This document shows, piece after piece, positions 17,363 to 26,697 of a stretch of DNA of 64,000 nucleotides. The position numbers were made by a program, and so were the translations under genes. The DNA is from an uncultured Bacteroides sp. (GTDB lineage: Bacteria > Bacteroidota > Bacteroidia > Bacteroidales > Bacteroidaceae), in the NCBI GenBank assembly GCA_900755095.1, contig CAAEFE010000122.1:62001-126000 (forward strand), written 5' to 3'. The notes under the pieces were generated by a model. That model saw nothing but the letters and a program-made list of their open reading frames with translations. It was not told where the DNA came from and did not search any database. The number at the start of each line of letters is the position of its first letter. The stretch's first letter is position 1.

Positions 17363-20300
17363 ATGAAGAAAATTACATTCTTACTATTAAGTTTTCTGAT
17401 GGCTGTTTTATCTCCGAATCCCGTCTCAGCACAGAACAACAGCACCTTGACACTCAGCGTATCTGATACGCCTCTGAATGAGATTCTGAATAAAATAGAA
17501 AAGAAGACCAGCTATTCTTTTCAGTATAGCACGCAGGTGATCGATGTCCGGCAGAAACGTTCGATTCACGTAAAGAACCAGCCGATAGAAGCAGTATTAA
17601 ACATACTTCTGAAGGGCACGGACATCCAGTATCACATCAAGGGAAAGCAAATCATCCTGAATGCCAGAAAGAAGGAAACGAAAAAGGCACCGGAAAAGTC
17701 AAAAGGCATCGTCATGGACAGTAAAACCCGTGAACCGATTATCGGGGCAAGCATTACGGTGGAAGGAGAAAAGACCGGCGCTATCAGCGATATCGACGGC
17801 CGTTTCGAAATTGAGGCTCCGGAGCATTCGAGGCTTTGCGTTTCTTATATGGGCTATGTCACACAACTGGTTCCGGTAAAGGCGAACAGCCTATTGGAGA
17901 TATGGATGTCGGAGGACACGAAAGTGATCGACGAAGTAGTGGTGGTAGGATATGGTGCCGTATCCAGAAAGAATCTGACGACTGCCATTGCCCAAGTGAA
18001 ACCGGAAAAGATTCCACAAGCGGCAACGAGTAATATCAGCCAGTTATTGATGGGCCGTGCCGCCGGATTACAGGCAGTGGTCAACAGTACCCAGCCGGAC
18101 GGCAAGGTAAATATATCCATTCGCGGCGGAGAAAACCCGATCTATGTAGTAGACGGCATCGTGATGCCGGGCGACGCCATCAGCACGAATGGCGGAGAAA
18201 CAGGTCTGCCGAGCAATGTCAACCGCGGCGGACTCGCCGGCCTGAATCCTGCCGATATCGAGTCCGTAGAAATACTGAAAGATGCCTCAGCCGCCATCTA
18301 TGGTATCGGCGCAGCCAACGGAGTCATTTTAATCACCACCAAGAAAGGGAAAGAAGGCGCTCCCAGCATCAGCTATGACGGCAGTTACTCTTTTGTGAGA
18401 AACTACCCGTATCTGGATGCACTCAACTCACAGCAATACATGGAACTTGCCAATGTATTCAACAAAGAGAACTACTTGTACAACAAGAAACAATACCCCT
18501 ATGGCCCGGATGCATATGACGGGAAATGGAGTCCGCTATTCTCAGAAACAGATCGTCTGAACGCACTCGACACCAACTGGAAAGACTACGTGCTGAAAAG
18601 CGGCTACATCACCAAGCATAATCTGACAATCAGCGGAGGAACCTCCAAGATCAGATATTATCTGGGAGGAAGCTATCTGGATCAGGAAGGAACCGTGCTC
18701 AATTCCGGCATGACCAAATATACCTTTCGCGGAAACATCGGAGTCGATCTTTTTCCTTTTCTGAACTTCACCTCCGCTTTCAATGCCAATCAAAATACCT
18801 ACAGCAACTGTATGGTAGGCACCGATACAGGCAACCGGGGAGATGTAGCGGGCAGTGCGCTGACTTCAGCCCTTTTATATCCGCCTTACCTGCCTCTGAC
18901 ACAGGATGACGGCACCTATACCATCTTTCGGAGCATTCCCAATCCCAAAGCAATGGAGGACATCGCCGACAAGACGAAAGAAAACGGATATAATCTGAAC
19001 TTCACCGCCCATCTGAAACTGTACAAGGATATTCTTTCCGTCAAAGGAGTATACGGAATGAATCAGGAAAGCATGAGACGTTCGATCTTTATACCTTCGG
19101 ATGTTTATTTCTCCAGAATGTACAAGTCAAGAGGGAATATACAATCGGAAAGAAGGCTGACACAGACGCTGGAAGCCATGCTGACGTTCTCCAAGTATAT
19201 GTTCAATACCGTGCAGATAGATGCCTTGGCAGGTATCGGCAAGTATCTGGAAAGTTACGAAGGATACGGCATTTCCTATGAAGATGTACACGATACCATC
19301 AACGAACACGACATCAGTTCCGCAAAGGGCAAGTTTTATCCGACATCGCACACCGCAAAGAATGAAAAGAGATCGCAGTTCTTTAAAGCGGGCTTTGACA
19401 TACTGGACAAGTATGTGATCACCGCTACACTGCGACGGGATGGCACGGACAAGTTTTTTCCGGGGAATAAGTATGCCTTGTTTCCATCCGTATCGGGGGC
19501 TTGGAAGATTTCGAATGAGAACTTTCTGAAGAGCATTTCGTGGATTAACCTGCTGAAGCTCAGAGCAAGCTGGGGAAAGACAGGACAGGATAACCTGGGC
19601 AGTTCTCTCTACGGATCGTATGCACCCAACAATTTCAAGGTTAATTTCAGTGATAACAGTATTATCAACATCCCTTATGTGTCTATGGGAGCCAATTACC
19701 CGGATGTAAGCTGGCAAAAAACAACGATGAAGAATATCGGTCTGGACTTCTATCTGCTGAGCGACCGCATTTCCGGCAGCTTCGACTTTTTCAGAAATGA
19801 CATTACCCGCCTGCTGGGATATGCTTCAACCTCGCCTCTGGCCATCTACGAAACCAGACCGGTCAACGGAGGCCATTACTACAGAAGAGGATGGGAACTG
19901 ATGCTGGATACCAAAAACATCGTCGGAGAATTTACATGGGACACCTCGCTTACTTTCTCCAAAACAAATTCATTCTGGAAGGAAAGGCTGCCCAACTATG
20001 ACTACCAGATTTATCAGAAGAGAGAAAATGAGCCGATGAACGCCTATTACTATTACAATGTGACCGACATCATCAACACCGACCGTTCCAATATGCCGGA
20101 ATCACAGAAGTCATTACAGGCAGAGGCCCAGCTGCCCGGCTGTCCGATTATCGAGGACAAAAACAAGGACGGTAAGATAGATGAAAACGATATCTACATG
20201 AAAGATAATTCTCCGGCTGTTTATGTCGGCTTCGGCAATACATTTACTTACAAGAACTTTGAATTCAGTTTTTTTATGTACGGGCAGTTCGGCATACAGA

Positions 20301-20734
20301 AGTATAATATCGCCTACAGTGCCGCACAAGCCGGTCCACTGGCAGTCGACTATCCGGAGAATTCAAACAAGTTTGCCTATCGCCTCTGGAACTCGCAGAC
20401 AAATCCCAACGGAAGCCGTCCCGGTCTGGCCATTGGCAAAATGGGAGCATTGCCGGGCAATGCATGGGTGAATACAGATATGGAAAACGCATCATTCATG
20501 AGAATGAGAAATATCACGCTGGCTTATAACCTGACCGGAAACCTACTCGGTTCTCTGCAAAGATATGTACGGAATATCAAAGTGTACGTGGATGCCCAGA
20601 ATCCTTTTATACTGACCAAGTTTCAAGGATTCGATCCGGAGATATATACCGGAGGAGGCGGAGCCGGCGGAGGTTCCAGAGGTGAATATCCTCAGACACG
20701 TACCTTCTCTCTCGGAGCTAATATTACTTTTTAA
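17363..20734 (+). CDS. SusC-family TonB-dependent transducer with N-terminal STN domain
   Basis: An outer-membrane importer that also signals. The ATG at 17324 would add 13 residues; ATG 17363 gives a clean signal peptide ending at SAQ. An STN domain (about 28-95, 'SVSDTPLNEILNKIEKKTSYSF') can contact FecR. A carboxypeptidase regulatory-like domain (about 110-185) is followed by a TonB-box-like stretch DEVVVVGYG, a plug ('SIRGGENPIYVVDGIVMPG', 'LKDASAAIYGIGAANGV') and the barrel, which ends in the terminal Phe (ITF). It is about 1123 aa. The neighbouring sigma and FecR genes complete a classic trans-envelope signalling set. A glycine-rich loop (GGGGAGGGSRG) near the C-terminus is unusual. Confidence 0.96.
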   Translation: MKKITFLLLSFLMAVLSPNPVSAQNNSTLTLSVSDTPLNEILNKIEKKTSYSFQYSTQVIDVRQKRSIHVKNQPIEAVLNILLKGTDIQYHIKGKQIILNARKKETKKAPEKSKGIVMDSKTREPIIGASITVEGEKTGAISDIDGRFEIEAPEHSRLCVSYMGYVTQLVPVKANSLLEIWMSEDTKVIDEVVVVGYGAVSRKNLTTAIAQVKPEKIPQAATSNISQLLMGRAAGLQAVVNSTQPDGKVNISIRGGENPIYVVDGIVMPGDAISTNGGETGLPSNVNRGGLAGLNPADIESVEILKDASAAIYGIGAANGVILITTKKGKEGAPSISYDGSYSFVRNYPYLDALNSQQYMELANVFNKENYLYNKKQYPYGPDAYDGKWSPLFSETDRLNALDTNWKDYVLKSGYITKHNLTISGGTSKIRYYLGGSYLDQEGTVLNSGMTKYTFRGNIGVDLFPFLNFTSAFNANQNTYSNCMVGTDTGNRGDVAGSALTSALLYPPYLPLTQDDGTYTIFRSIPNPKAMEDIADKTKENGYNLNFTAHLKLYKDILSVKGVYGMNQESMRRSIFIPSDVYFSRMYKSRGNIQSERRLTQTLEAMLTFSKYMFNTVQIDALAGIGKYLESYEGYGISYEDVHDTINEHDISSAKGKFYPTSHTAKNEKRSQFFKAGFDILDKYVITATLRRDGTDKFFPGNKYALFPSVSGAWKISNENFLKSISWINLLKLRASWGKTGQDNLGSSLYGSYAPNNFKVNFSDNSIINIPYVSMGANYPDVSWQKTTMKNIGLDFYLLSDRISGSFDFFRNDITRLLGYASTSPLAIYETRPVNGGHYYRRGWELMLDTKNIVGEFTWDTSLTFSKTNSFWKERLPNYDYQIYQKRENEPMNAYYYYNVTDIINTDRSNMPESQKSLQAEAQLPGCPIIEDKNKDGKIDENDIYMKDNSPAVYVGFGNTFTYKNFEFSFFMYGQFGIQKYNIAYSAAQAGPLAVDYPENSNKFAYRLWNSQTNPNGSRPGLAIGKMGALPGNAWVNTDMENASFMRMRNITLAYNLTGNLLGSLQRYVRNIKVYVDAQNPFILTKFQGFDPEIYTGGGGAGGGSRGEYPQTRTFSLGANITF

Positions 20735-20758
20735 ATGAACCTAAGAAGATTTGCAGAA

Positions 20759-22420
20759 ATGAAAAAAATAAGATTGATAAGACTGTTTATTGCAACAAGC
20801 CTGTTAGTATTATGTAGTTGTGAGGATAATTTCGATCCCAAGATATTCGGTACTTTAAATCCCGACAACTTCCCTTCGACGGAGACGGAATATAAAGACT
20901 ATGCTCTGGCGTGTTACTTGCCGTTCACCACAACGTGGACTTACTACATCGGTACAGAACTGAGACAACATGGCTTTTATATACCGGAAGGGGGCATTCT
21001 CAGAATGTTTGAGTCTCCTTCGGACAATATGGCTGTCTGGGGCACGGGCTGGGGAGAGTGGCTGAAATTCTCGCAGGCCGACTTCAACAATTGCATTTAC
21101 TATGAACGTTCCTGGGTAAGCGAAGATAACATCAACCACATACCCAAACTGGGACAGATCACCAGATTCACGGAGATTATCTCCACATTGGAAAAAGCGG
21201 ATGAAAGCATCTTTCACACCATCAGTAAAAAGCAACTGCTGGGCGAAGTTCATTTATGCAGAGGTCTGATGATCTATTATCTGATGCATATTTACGGTCC
21301 GCTGCCCGTCATCACGCGAGGAGAGGACGTTACCAACGAGGAAGCACTGAATAATCTGGTCAGACCTTCACTGGAGGAAATGACGTCATGGATATACAAC
21401 GACTTTGAATTTGCAATAGAGAATCTTCCGGAAACAGTGGAAGAAAGAGGACGCTATACATCGGATTATGCCAGATTCTGCCTGATGAAACATTGCCTCA
21501 ACGAAGGAGAGCATATGCCGCATTACTATCAGAAAGCATTGGAAATGTATCAGGAGCTGGAGGCTACCCATCGTTACAGTCTCTTTAAAGAAGGGGACAA
21601 TCCGTATGTGGATATGTACAAAGCCAAAAACGATTTTAATTGCGAGATTATCATGGCTTTAAGCTGCGATCCGTCTGCCGACGGAGGAGACAGCAGCGGC
21701 AACTTCTTCCCGCTGTCCATGCTGACCACGCCGAATGATGCCTCCAAAGTAGATATAGACGGACATCCTACCCCATTCTACTATCAGGGAAAAGGGTGGG
21801 CACAATTCTACAATGTATCTCCCAAGCTGTATGACAGTTACGACTCCAGAGACAAACGAAGAGCCGTCATTTTAAATGAATATTGGGTAGATAACGGCAC
21901 GGGAGGTGTGACCACGAAAAGAACCAAAGAAGACCTGGGAGTCAGATGGGACGGATACATTATCAATAAATTCCCGATAGAGACAAACACGGTCTTTCAG
22001 GGAAACGATTTCCCGCTGGCACGCTGGGCGGATGTTTTACTGATGATGGCGGAAGCGGAAGTGCGCAAATCCAATGCGGCCCCTTCTGCGGAGGCTGTCA
22101 GTGCCGTCAATGAAGTGAGAAACAGAGCGGGACTGGATAACCTGTCCGCCCGGCAGACAAGCTCTAAAGAAGCCTTCCTCGATGCGATTCTGGAGGAAAG
22201 GGCGAAAGAGTTCCTGTACGAAGGACAGAGGAAAATCGATCTGATCCGGTTCAACAAGTATGCCCAGCTATGCCGGAAAGTAAAAGGCGTATCACCTACA
22301 CACCAGTATGTACCGCTGCCCAACTATTTTGTAGAACAGGCAAAGTCTTACGGAAAAGACCTGCAACAAACTTATTCACGTCCCGGATGGAGTGAAGATT
22401 TATCAAAAGCTACTAACTAA
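20759..22420 (+). CDS. SusD/RagB-family lipoprotein
   Basis: The glycan-binding partner of the SusC just upstream, about 553 aa. The frame opens at 20735 right after the SusC stop, but ATG 20759 starts a proper lipoprotein signal with lipobox VLCSC (Cys about residue 20). Family landmarks are 'LGEVHLCRGLMIYYLMHIYGPLPVI', 'PLARWADVLLMMAEAEVRK', 'AVNEVRNRAGL' and 'ILEERAKEFLYEGQRKIDLIRF'. It shows little resemblance to the SusD at 6.9 kb, so the locus carries two distinct SusCD pairs. The stop lies only 17 bp before the next ATG, which supports cotranscription. Confidence 0.95.
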   Translation: MKKIRLIRLFIATSLLVLCSCEDNFDPKIFGTLNPDNFPSTETEYKDYALACYLPFTTTWTYYIGTELRQHGFYIPEGGILRMFESPSDNMAVWGTGWGEWLKFSQADFNNCIYYERSWVSEDNINHIPKLGQITRFTEIISTLEKADESIFHTISKKQLLGEVHLCRGLMIYYLMHIYGPLPVITRGEDVTNEEALNNLVRPSLEEMTSWIYNDFEFAIENLPETVEERGRYTSDYARFCLMKHCLNEGEHMPHYYQKALEMYQELEATHRYSLFKEGDNPYVDMYKAKNDFNCEIIMALSCDPSADGGDSSGNFFPLSMLTTPNDASKVDIDGHPTPFYYQGKGWAQFYNVSPKLYDSYDSRDKRRAVILNEYWVDNGTGGVTTKRTKEDLGVRWDGYIINKFPIETNTVFQGNDFPLARWADVLLMMAEAEVRKSNAAPSAEAVSAVNEVRNRAGLDNLSARQTSSKEAFLDAILEERAKEFLYEGQRKIDLIRFNKYAQLCRKVKGVSPTHQYVPLPNYFVEQAKSYGKDLQQTYSRPGWSEDLSKATN

Positions 22421-22436
22421 TCAACTTATTATTATC

Positions 22437-23399
22437 ATGAGAAAACATTTACTACTGAAACTCTTATTTGTGTGTTTTGTATTAACCAGCCCCTGCGTCA
22501 AAGCCGGAAACGGAGGGTATCTTTTCGCACACATGAGACATGAGGATTACGGACGCCTATATTACTATATCAGCAGGGATGCCAAAAACTGGACCAAGCT
22601 GAACAACAACGAACGGGTGGTTCCGGACTACAGGGGACATCCCGACATCATGAAAGGCAGAGACGGACGCTACTATATGATCGGCGTCTCTGAAAAGACA
22701 CAAAACCCTGTCCTCTGGACTTCCAGAGACTTAGTAAAGTGGAAACAGGAAAAGGAGTTATCCGCCGAACCCTTCATCCATATCGAAGGCTACTTTACCG
22801 AACGTGCCTGGTTTGGTGCCCCCAAACTCTTTTATGACAAGGACTCAGATCAGTATCTGATCACCTGGCATGCCTGCAAAACAGGAGCCACCGGCAAAGA
22901 AGAGTGGACTAGCATGAGAACCTTTTATATACTGACGAAGGACTTTGAGCATTTCACGACACCCGAACGCTTGTTTGACTTCCAGAGTGAAGCGGACCGG
23001 GAAATGGCGACAATCGATGCCATCATCCGAAAAATAAACGGCACTTATTATGCCGTCATCAAAGACGAAAGATGGCCGGAAGACGGAGTACCGACAGGCA
23101 AAACAGTCAGAATCTCCCATTCCCCAAACCTGACCGGACCGTATACCGATCCCGGTCAGCCGGTGACTACTCCCTACACTTACTATGAAGCTCCTATCCT
23201 GATGCCTCAACCGGACAATAACGGATGGATGATCTTCTCTGAAAAATATCCGCATGAGTATGTCCGCTTTCAGGCAGACCGTATGGACGCCGAGAAGTGG
23301 GATTGCACCGATCTGACGATTCCGGATTCACGCCACGGAGCAATGGTCCGCATCAGCGAGAAAGAGTATAAAAAAATACTATCCGGTTTCAAACACTAA
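22437..23399 (+). CDS. GH43-like five-bladed beta-propeller glycosidase, secreted
   Basis: About 320 aa with a signal peptide ending near VKA|G. Repeated blade-like segments follow: 'YYYISRDAKNWTKLNN', 'GRDGRYYMIGVSEKTQNPVLWTSRDLVKWKQEK', 'WFGAPKLFYDKDSDQYLITWH' and 'SHSPNLTGPYTDPGQPVT'. This W-S/T-S-x-D-L-x-x-W pattern is characteristic of the GH43/GH62/GH32 propeller superfamily, in which arabinofuranosidases and xylosidases are common. The third segment carries an acidic 'RWPEDG' and the fourth 'YEAP', which could supply the general acid, but I cannot assign the catalytic triad with certainty. Start ATG 22437 is chosen because the 22392 ATG lies inside susD. Substrate unknown. Confidence 0.75.
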   Translation: MRKHLLLKLLFVCFVLTSPCVKAGNGGYLFAHMRHEDYGRLYYYISRDAKNWTKLNNNERVVPDYRGHPDIMKGRDGRYYMIGVSEKTQNPVLWTSRDLVKWKQEKELSAEPFIHIEGYFTERAWFGAPKLFYDKDSDQYLITWHACKTGATGKEEWTSMRTFYILTKDFEHFTTPERLFDFQSEADREMATIDAIIRKINGTYYAVIKDERWPEDGVPTGKTVRISHSPNLTGPYTDPGQPVTTPYTYYEAPILMPQPDNNGWMIFSEKYPHEYVRFQADRMDAEKWDCTDLTIPDSRHGAMVRISEKEYKKILSGFKH

Positions 23400-23427
23400 G
23401 AAAATATCCATTATACAGACGATACCC

Positions 23428-25434
23428 ATGAAAAAGAATTTGTATATCATCCTCTTATGCTTCCTCTGCCTGAGCCTCTCTGAAATACAGGCAGAGAACC
23501 GCTGGAATATCAACCCGGATGGAAGCATTACATGGAAACTCAGAGAGAAGGATGCCCATCAGGATCATATCGAAATGAGTGGTCTGAAAATATCCGCCGT
23601 CATACGGTATGGAGTCGACGAAAAAGGCGCCTTTACCCTAGACAGAAGCATGATATGGCCGATGCTGCGCACCGTTCCCAATAATACACACGCCTCTCTT
23701 ATGAGAAGATTCTCCTGGAACATACCTGAAATGATAACGGTCAACGGTCAATGTCTGCGGAACGAAAAAGTAGAGAGCATCACCCTGAAAGGAAGCATCA
23801 CGGTGAACAGCACCTATCATGGAAACGGAGGAAAAGTGGCACTGACACGTATCTTATTCCCTTCGACCGACAAGCCTGCTTTCTGCGAGAAGTATGTGTT
23901 GCGCAATGACAACAGCCACGACATCCGGGTAGAGATCCCTCAGTCCCGTTCTGTCATACAGACATTGCCCGAACAGGGAGTATATGGAAGTTACAGGCTG
24001 GTATCGGAAATCAAGGGAGGAAAGACGGTGATATTAAAGCCGGGTGAGGAAGTCTCCTTCAGTGCCTTCTTTGCCGGATACAAGCCCGATGAGGCTGAAC
24101 CGGCGATGGACATCGACCAGGAAAAAGAAGCACGCGAAGCATTGATTGCAGGTCTATGGGACAATCTGATACTGGAAACACCGGATCGTACAATTAATAC
24201 CATGTTCGCCTTTGCCAAAATCCGTGCTGCCGAAAGTATATACGAAACGAAAGGCGGATTATTGCACGGACCGGGCGGTGAAGCCTACTATGCAGCGATC
24301 TGGGCCAATGATCAGGCTGAGTACGTCAATCCTTTCTTTCCCTACCTTGGTTATCAGACCGGCAATCAGTCTGCCTTGTGTTCGTTCATGCATTTTGCCC
24401 GTTTTATTAATCCGGAGTATAAAAAGCTCCCCAGTTCGATCATTGCAGAAGGTACGGATGTCTGGGGTGGAGCCGGCGATCGCGGCGACGCTGCAATGGT
24501 AGCCTACGGAGCCGCCCGATATGCCCTGGCACAAGGAGACCGGGAAGAAGCGAAGCAACTTTGGCCTCTTATCGAATGGTGCCTCGAATATAACAGACGG
24601 CAACTAAATGCGGACGGAGTGGTAAGCTCCGACTCCGATGAGCTGGAAGGACGTTTCCCGGCAGGAAAAGCGAACCTGTGCACTTCGTCCTTATACTACG
24701 ACGCACTCTTATCCGCCTGTTATCTGGGAAGGGAGACAGGTATAAACCGTACCCAACTGGCACAATACAAGAAACAGGCAGAAGAACTGAGGAAGAATAT
24801 CGACCGCTACTTTGGCGGAGAGGTGGAAGGATTCAACACTTACCGATATTATAAGGAGAATGACAAACTGCGTTCATGGATCTGCATTCCGCTCACAGTG
24901 GGCATCTTCGACCGCAAGGACGAAACGATCAAGGCTTTGTTTTCACCCCGCCTCTGGACTCAGGACGGATTACTGACCGAATCGGGAAGCCAAACGTTCT
25001 GGGACCGTTCTACTTTATATGCACTGCGGGGCGTATACGCCTGCGGGGAAACGGACAAAGCGACCGAATATTTAAAGTTTTATTCCGGCCAGCGTCTGTT
25101 GGGTGAACACGTTCCGTATGCCATCGAAGCCTGGCCGGAAGGAAATCAGCGCCATCTATCGGCAGAAAGCGGACTATATGGACGTATCATCACCGAAGGA
25201 CTGTTCGGCATTCGCCCTACCGGACTTCGTTCGTTCACATTGACGCCTCATCTGCCCCAGGAGTGGAACACGATGAACCTGCGAAATGTATGTGCCTTCG
25301 GAACAGCATTCGATATCGAAGTGAAACGAATCAAACAGAATAATATTGAAATCAAAGTTTCCGGAAACCGCAAGCAGCTATATAAACAGACTGTAAGAAA
25401 CGGACAAGCGGTTCGGATTCATCTGCCCGAATAG
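23428..25434 (+). CDS. Six-hairpin glycosidase-like protein, secreted
   Basis: 668 aa with a signal peptide ending at IQA|E. An N-terminal beta-sandwich (about 25-230, with 'KYVLRNDNSHDIRVEIPQ') precedes an (alpha/alpha)6-toroid-like domain (about 250-590): 'FAKIRAAESIYETKGGLLHGPGG', 'AAIWANDQAEYVNPFFPYLGY', 'GDRGDAAMVAYGAARYALAQGD', 'SSLYYDALLSACYLG', 'WDRSTLYALRGVYACGETDKA'. A short beta-sandwich follows ('PTGLRSFTLTPHLP'). This layout is shared by GH78, GH95, GH63 and related clans. The WANDQ and 'SDSDELEGRFPAGKANLCT' segments probably line the active site. I cannot assign a GH family. It is the last gene of the plus-strand PUL 1 operon; a hairpin follows. Confidence 0.75.
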   Translation: MKKNLYIILLCFLCLSLSEIQAENRWNINPDGSITWKLREKDAHQDHIEMSGLKISAVIRYGVDEKGAFTLDRSMIWPMLRTVPNNTHASLMRRFSWNIPEMITVNGQCLRNEKVESITLKGSITVNSTYHGNGGKVALTRILFPSTDKPAFCEKYVLRNDNSHDIRVEIPQSRSVIQTLPEQGVYGSYRLVSEIKGGKTVILKPGEEVSFSAFFAGYKPDEAEPAMDIDQEKEAREALIAGLWDNLILETPDRTINTMFAFAKIRAAESIYETKGGLLHGPGGEAYYAAIWANDQAEYVNPFFPYLGYQTGNQSALCSFMHFARFINPEYKKLPSSIIAEGTDVWGGAGDRGDAAMVAYGAARYALAQGDREEAKQLWPLIEWCLEYNRRQLNADGVVSSDSDELEGRFPAGKANLCTSSLYYDALLSACYLGRETGINRTQLAQYKKQAEELRKNIDRYFGGEVEGFNTYRYYKENDKLRSWICIPLTVGIFDRKDETIKALFSPRLWTQDGLLTESGSQTFWDRSTLYALRGVYACGETDKATEYLKFYSGQRLLGEHVPYAIEAWPEGNQRHLSAESGLYGRIITEGLFGIRPTGLRSFTLTPHLPQEWNTMNLRNVCAFGTAFDIEVKRIKQNNIEIKVSGNRKQLYKQTVRNGQAVRIHLPE

Positions 25435-25460
25435 ATAAATGCCACTGCCTTAATCAACTA

Positions 25461-25500
25461 TTTGCCCGTCCCCTCCTCTTGATTTCCAAGAGGGGGCAAA
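25461..25500 (+). terminator. Terminator-like hairpin after the PUL 1 plus-strand operon
   Basis: TTTGCCC...CCTCTTG pairs with CAAGAGGGGGCAAA around a short loop, with a small bulge, followed by TAAAAAA. It lies 27 bp after the operon's last stop codon. Confidence 0.6.
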
Positions 25501-25574
25501 TAAAAAACTAAATTAAAACCGGGTTCTTCCGGTAAAGTTCAATCTCTCCTGTTTAAAGAGTAAGAAGAAAAACA

Positions 25575-25582
25575 TATCTTTG
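25575..25582 (+). promoter_or_regulatory. Bacteroides -7 element for the antiporter gene
   Basis: TATCTTTG lies 48 bp before the likely ATG at 25630. The -33 TTG is not clear. Confidence 0.5.
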
Positions 25583-25629
25583 CACCGAATATCCGGCAGA
25601 GGATGACTATGCCGAAAATAATGCAGATT

Positions 25630-26616
25630 ATGAATATACTATTACTTATCGGAGGATTAATTCTCATTTTACTAGGAGCTAACGGACTGACAGACGGTGC
25701 CGCTTCCGTAGCCAAACGTTTCCGCATACCTTCCATCGTTATCGGACTGACCATTGTCGCCTTCGGCACGTCCGCTCCGGAACTGACGGTGAGTGTCGCT
25801 TCCGCCCTGAAAGGAAGCGCGGACATTGCCATAGGTAATGTAGTGGGAAGTAACATATTCAATACGCTGATGATCGTGGGATGTACGGCACTGTTCGCTC
25901 CGATTGTCATCACCCGGAATACCTTACGAAAAGAGATACCGCTCTGTATCCTCTCGTCTGTGGTGTTGCTGATATGCGCCAATGACATATTCCTCGATAA
26001 TGCCACAGAAAATATACTGAACAGAGTAGACGGTCTGCTTTTACTCTGCTTCTTCGCCATTTTCATGGGGTATACGTTTGCCATCGCTTTCCCAAAATCT
26101 TCCGCTGCACCGGAACCGGCAGCACCGGAGCACACGGCACCGGAAGAAGAGATCAAGCTGCTTTCGTGGTGGAAATCCATTCTCTATATCATTGGCGGAC
26201 TGGCGGCACTCATCTATGGAGGTCAGCTGTTCGTCAACGGAGCTACAGGGATCGCCCGCAGCATGGGAGTCAGCGAATCCATTATCGGATTAACGCTGGT
26301 AGCCGGAGGAACTTCCCTGCCGGAGCTTGCCACTTCCATCGTCGCCGCACTGAAAAAGAATCCGGAAATGGCTATCGGAAATGTAATCGGCAGTAATCTC
26401 TTCAATATCTTCTTTGTATTGGGATGCAGCGCCAGTATCACTCCCCTCCATCTTAGCGGAATTACAAACTTCGACCTGTTTACACTGGTAGGTTCCAGCA
26501 TTCTGCTCTGGCTGTTCGGGCTGTTCTTTGCCAAGCGGACCATTACGCGGATAGAAGGAAGCATTATGATACTTTGCTATGTGGCGTATACGGTGGTACT
26601 GATTTATAATTCTTAA
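25630..26616 (+). CDS. Calcium/sodium antiporter, CaCA superfamily (YrbG-like)
   Basis: An inner-membrane cation exchanger with two homologous halves. Each half carries an alpha repeat: 'VAFGTSAPELTVSV' with 'IAIGNVVGSNIFNTLMIVG', and 'VAGGTSLPELATSIVAA' with 'MAIGNVIGSNLFNIFFVLG'. The paired G-T-S-x-P-E motifs bind the cation. About ten hydrophobic helices are apparent and the length (about 328 aa) is normal. An Ala/Pro/Glu-rich linker (about 155-180) forms the cytoplasmic loop between halves. Possible starts are 25603, 25609, 25621 and 25630; the last gives the usual N-terminal helix. It stands alone between two PULs and shows no link to them. Confidence 0.94.
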   Translation: MNILLLIGGLILILLGANGLTDGAASVAKRFRIPSIVIGLTIVAFGTSAPELTVSVASALKGSADIAIGNVVGSNIFNTLMIVGCTALFAPIVITRNTLRKEIPLCILSSVVLLICANDIFLDNATENILNRVDGLLLLCFFAIFMGYTFAIAFPKSSAAPEPAAPEHTAPEEEIKLLSWWKSILYIIGGLAALIYGGQLFVNGATGIARSMGVSESIIGLTLVAGGTSLPELATSIVAALKKNPEMAIGNVIGSNLFNIFFVLGCSASITPLHLSGITNFDLFTLVGSSILLWLFGLFFAKRTITRIEGSIMILCYVAYTVVLIYNS

Positions 26617-26640
26617 TAAAGTAATCCATACCCAACAATA

Positions 26641-26672
26641 AAAGGCTTCCGGTAATCATACCCGAAGCCTTT
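26641..26672. terminator. Bidirectional terminator between antiporter and DUF4832 gene
   Basis: AAAGGCTTCCGG and CCCGAAGCCTTT pair around an 8-nt loop between two convergent genes, with T/A-rich flanks on both sides. Confidence 0.8.
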
Positions 26673-26697
26673 CACTTTTATCATAGTAACAAATCAT

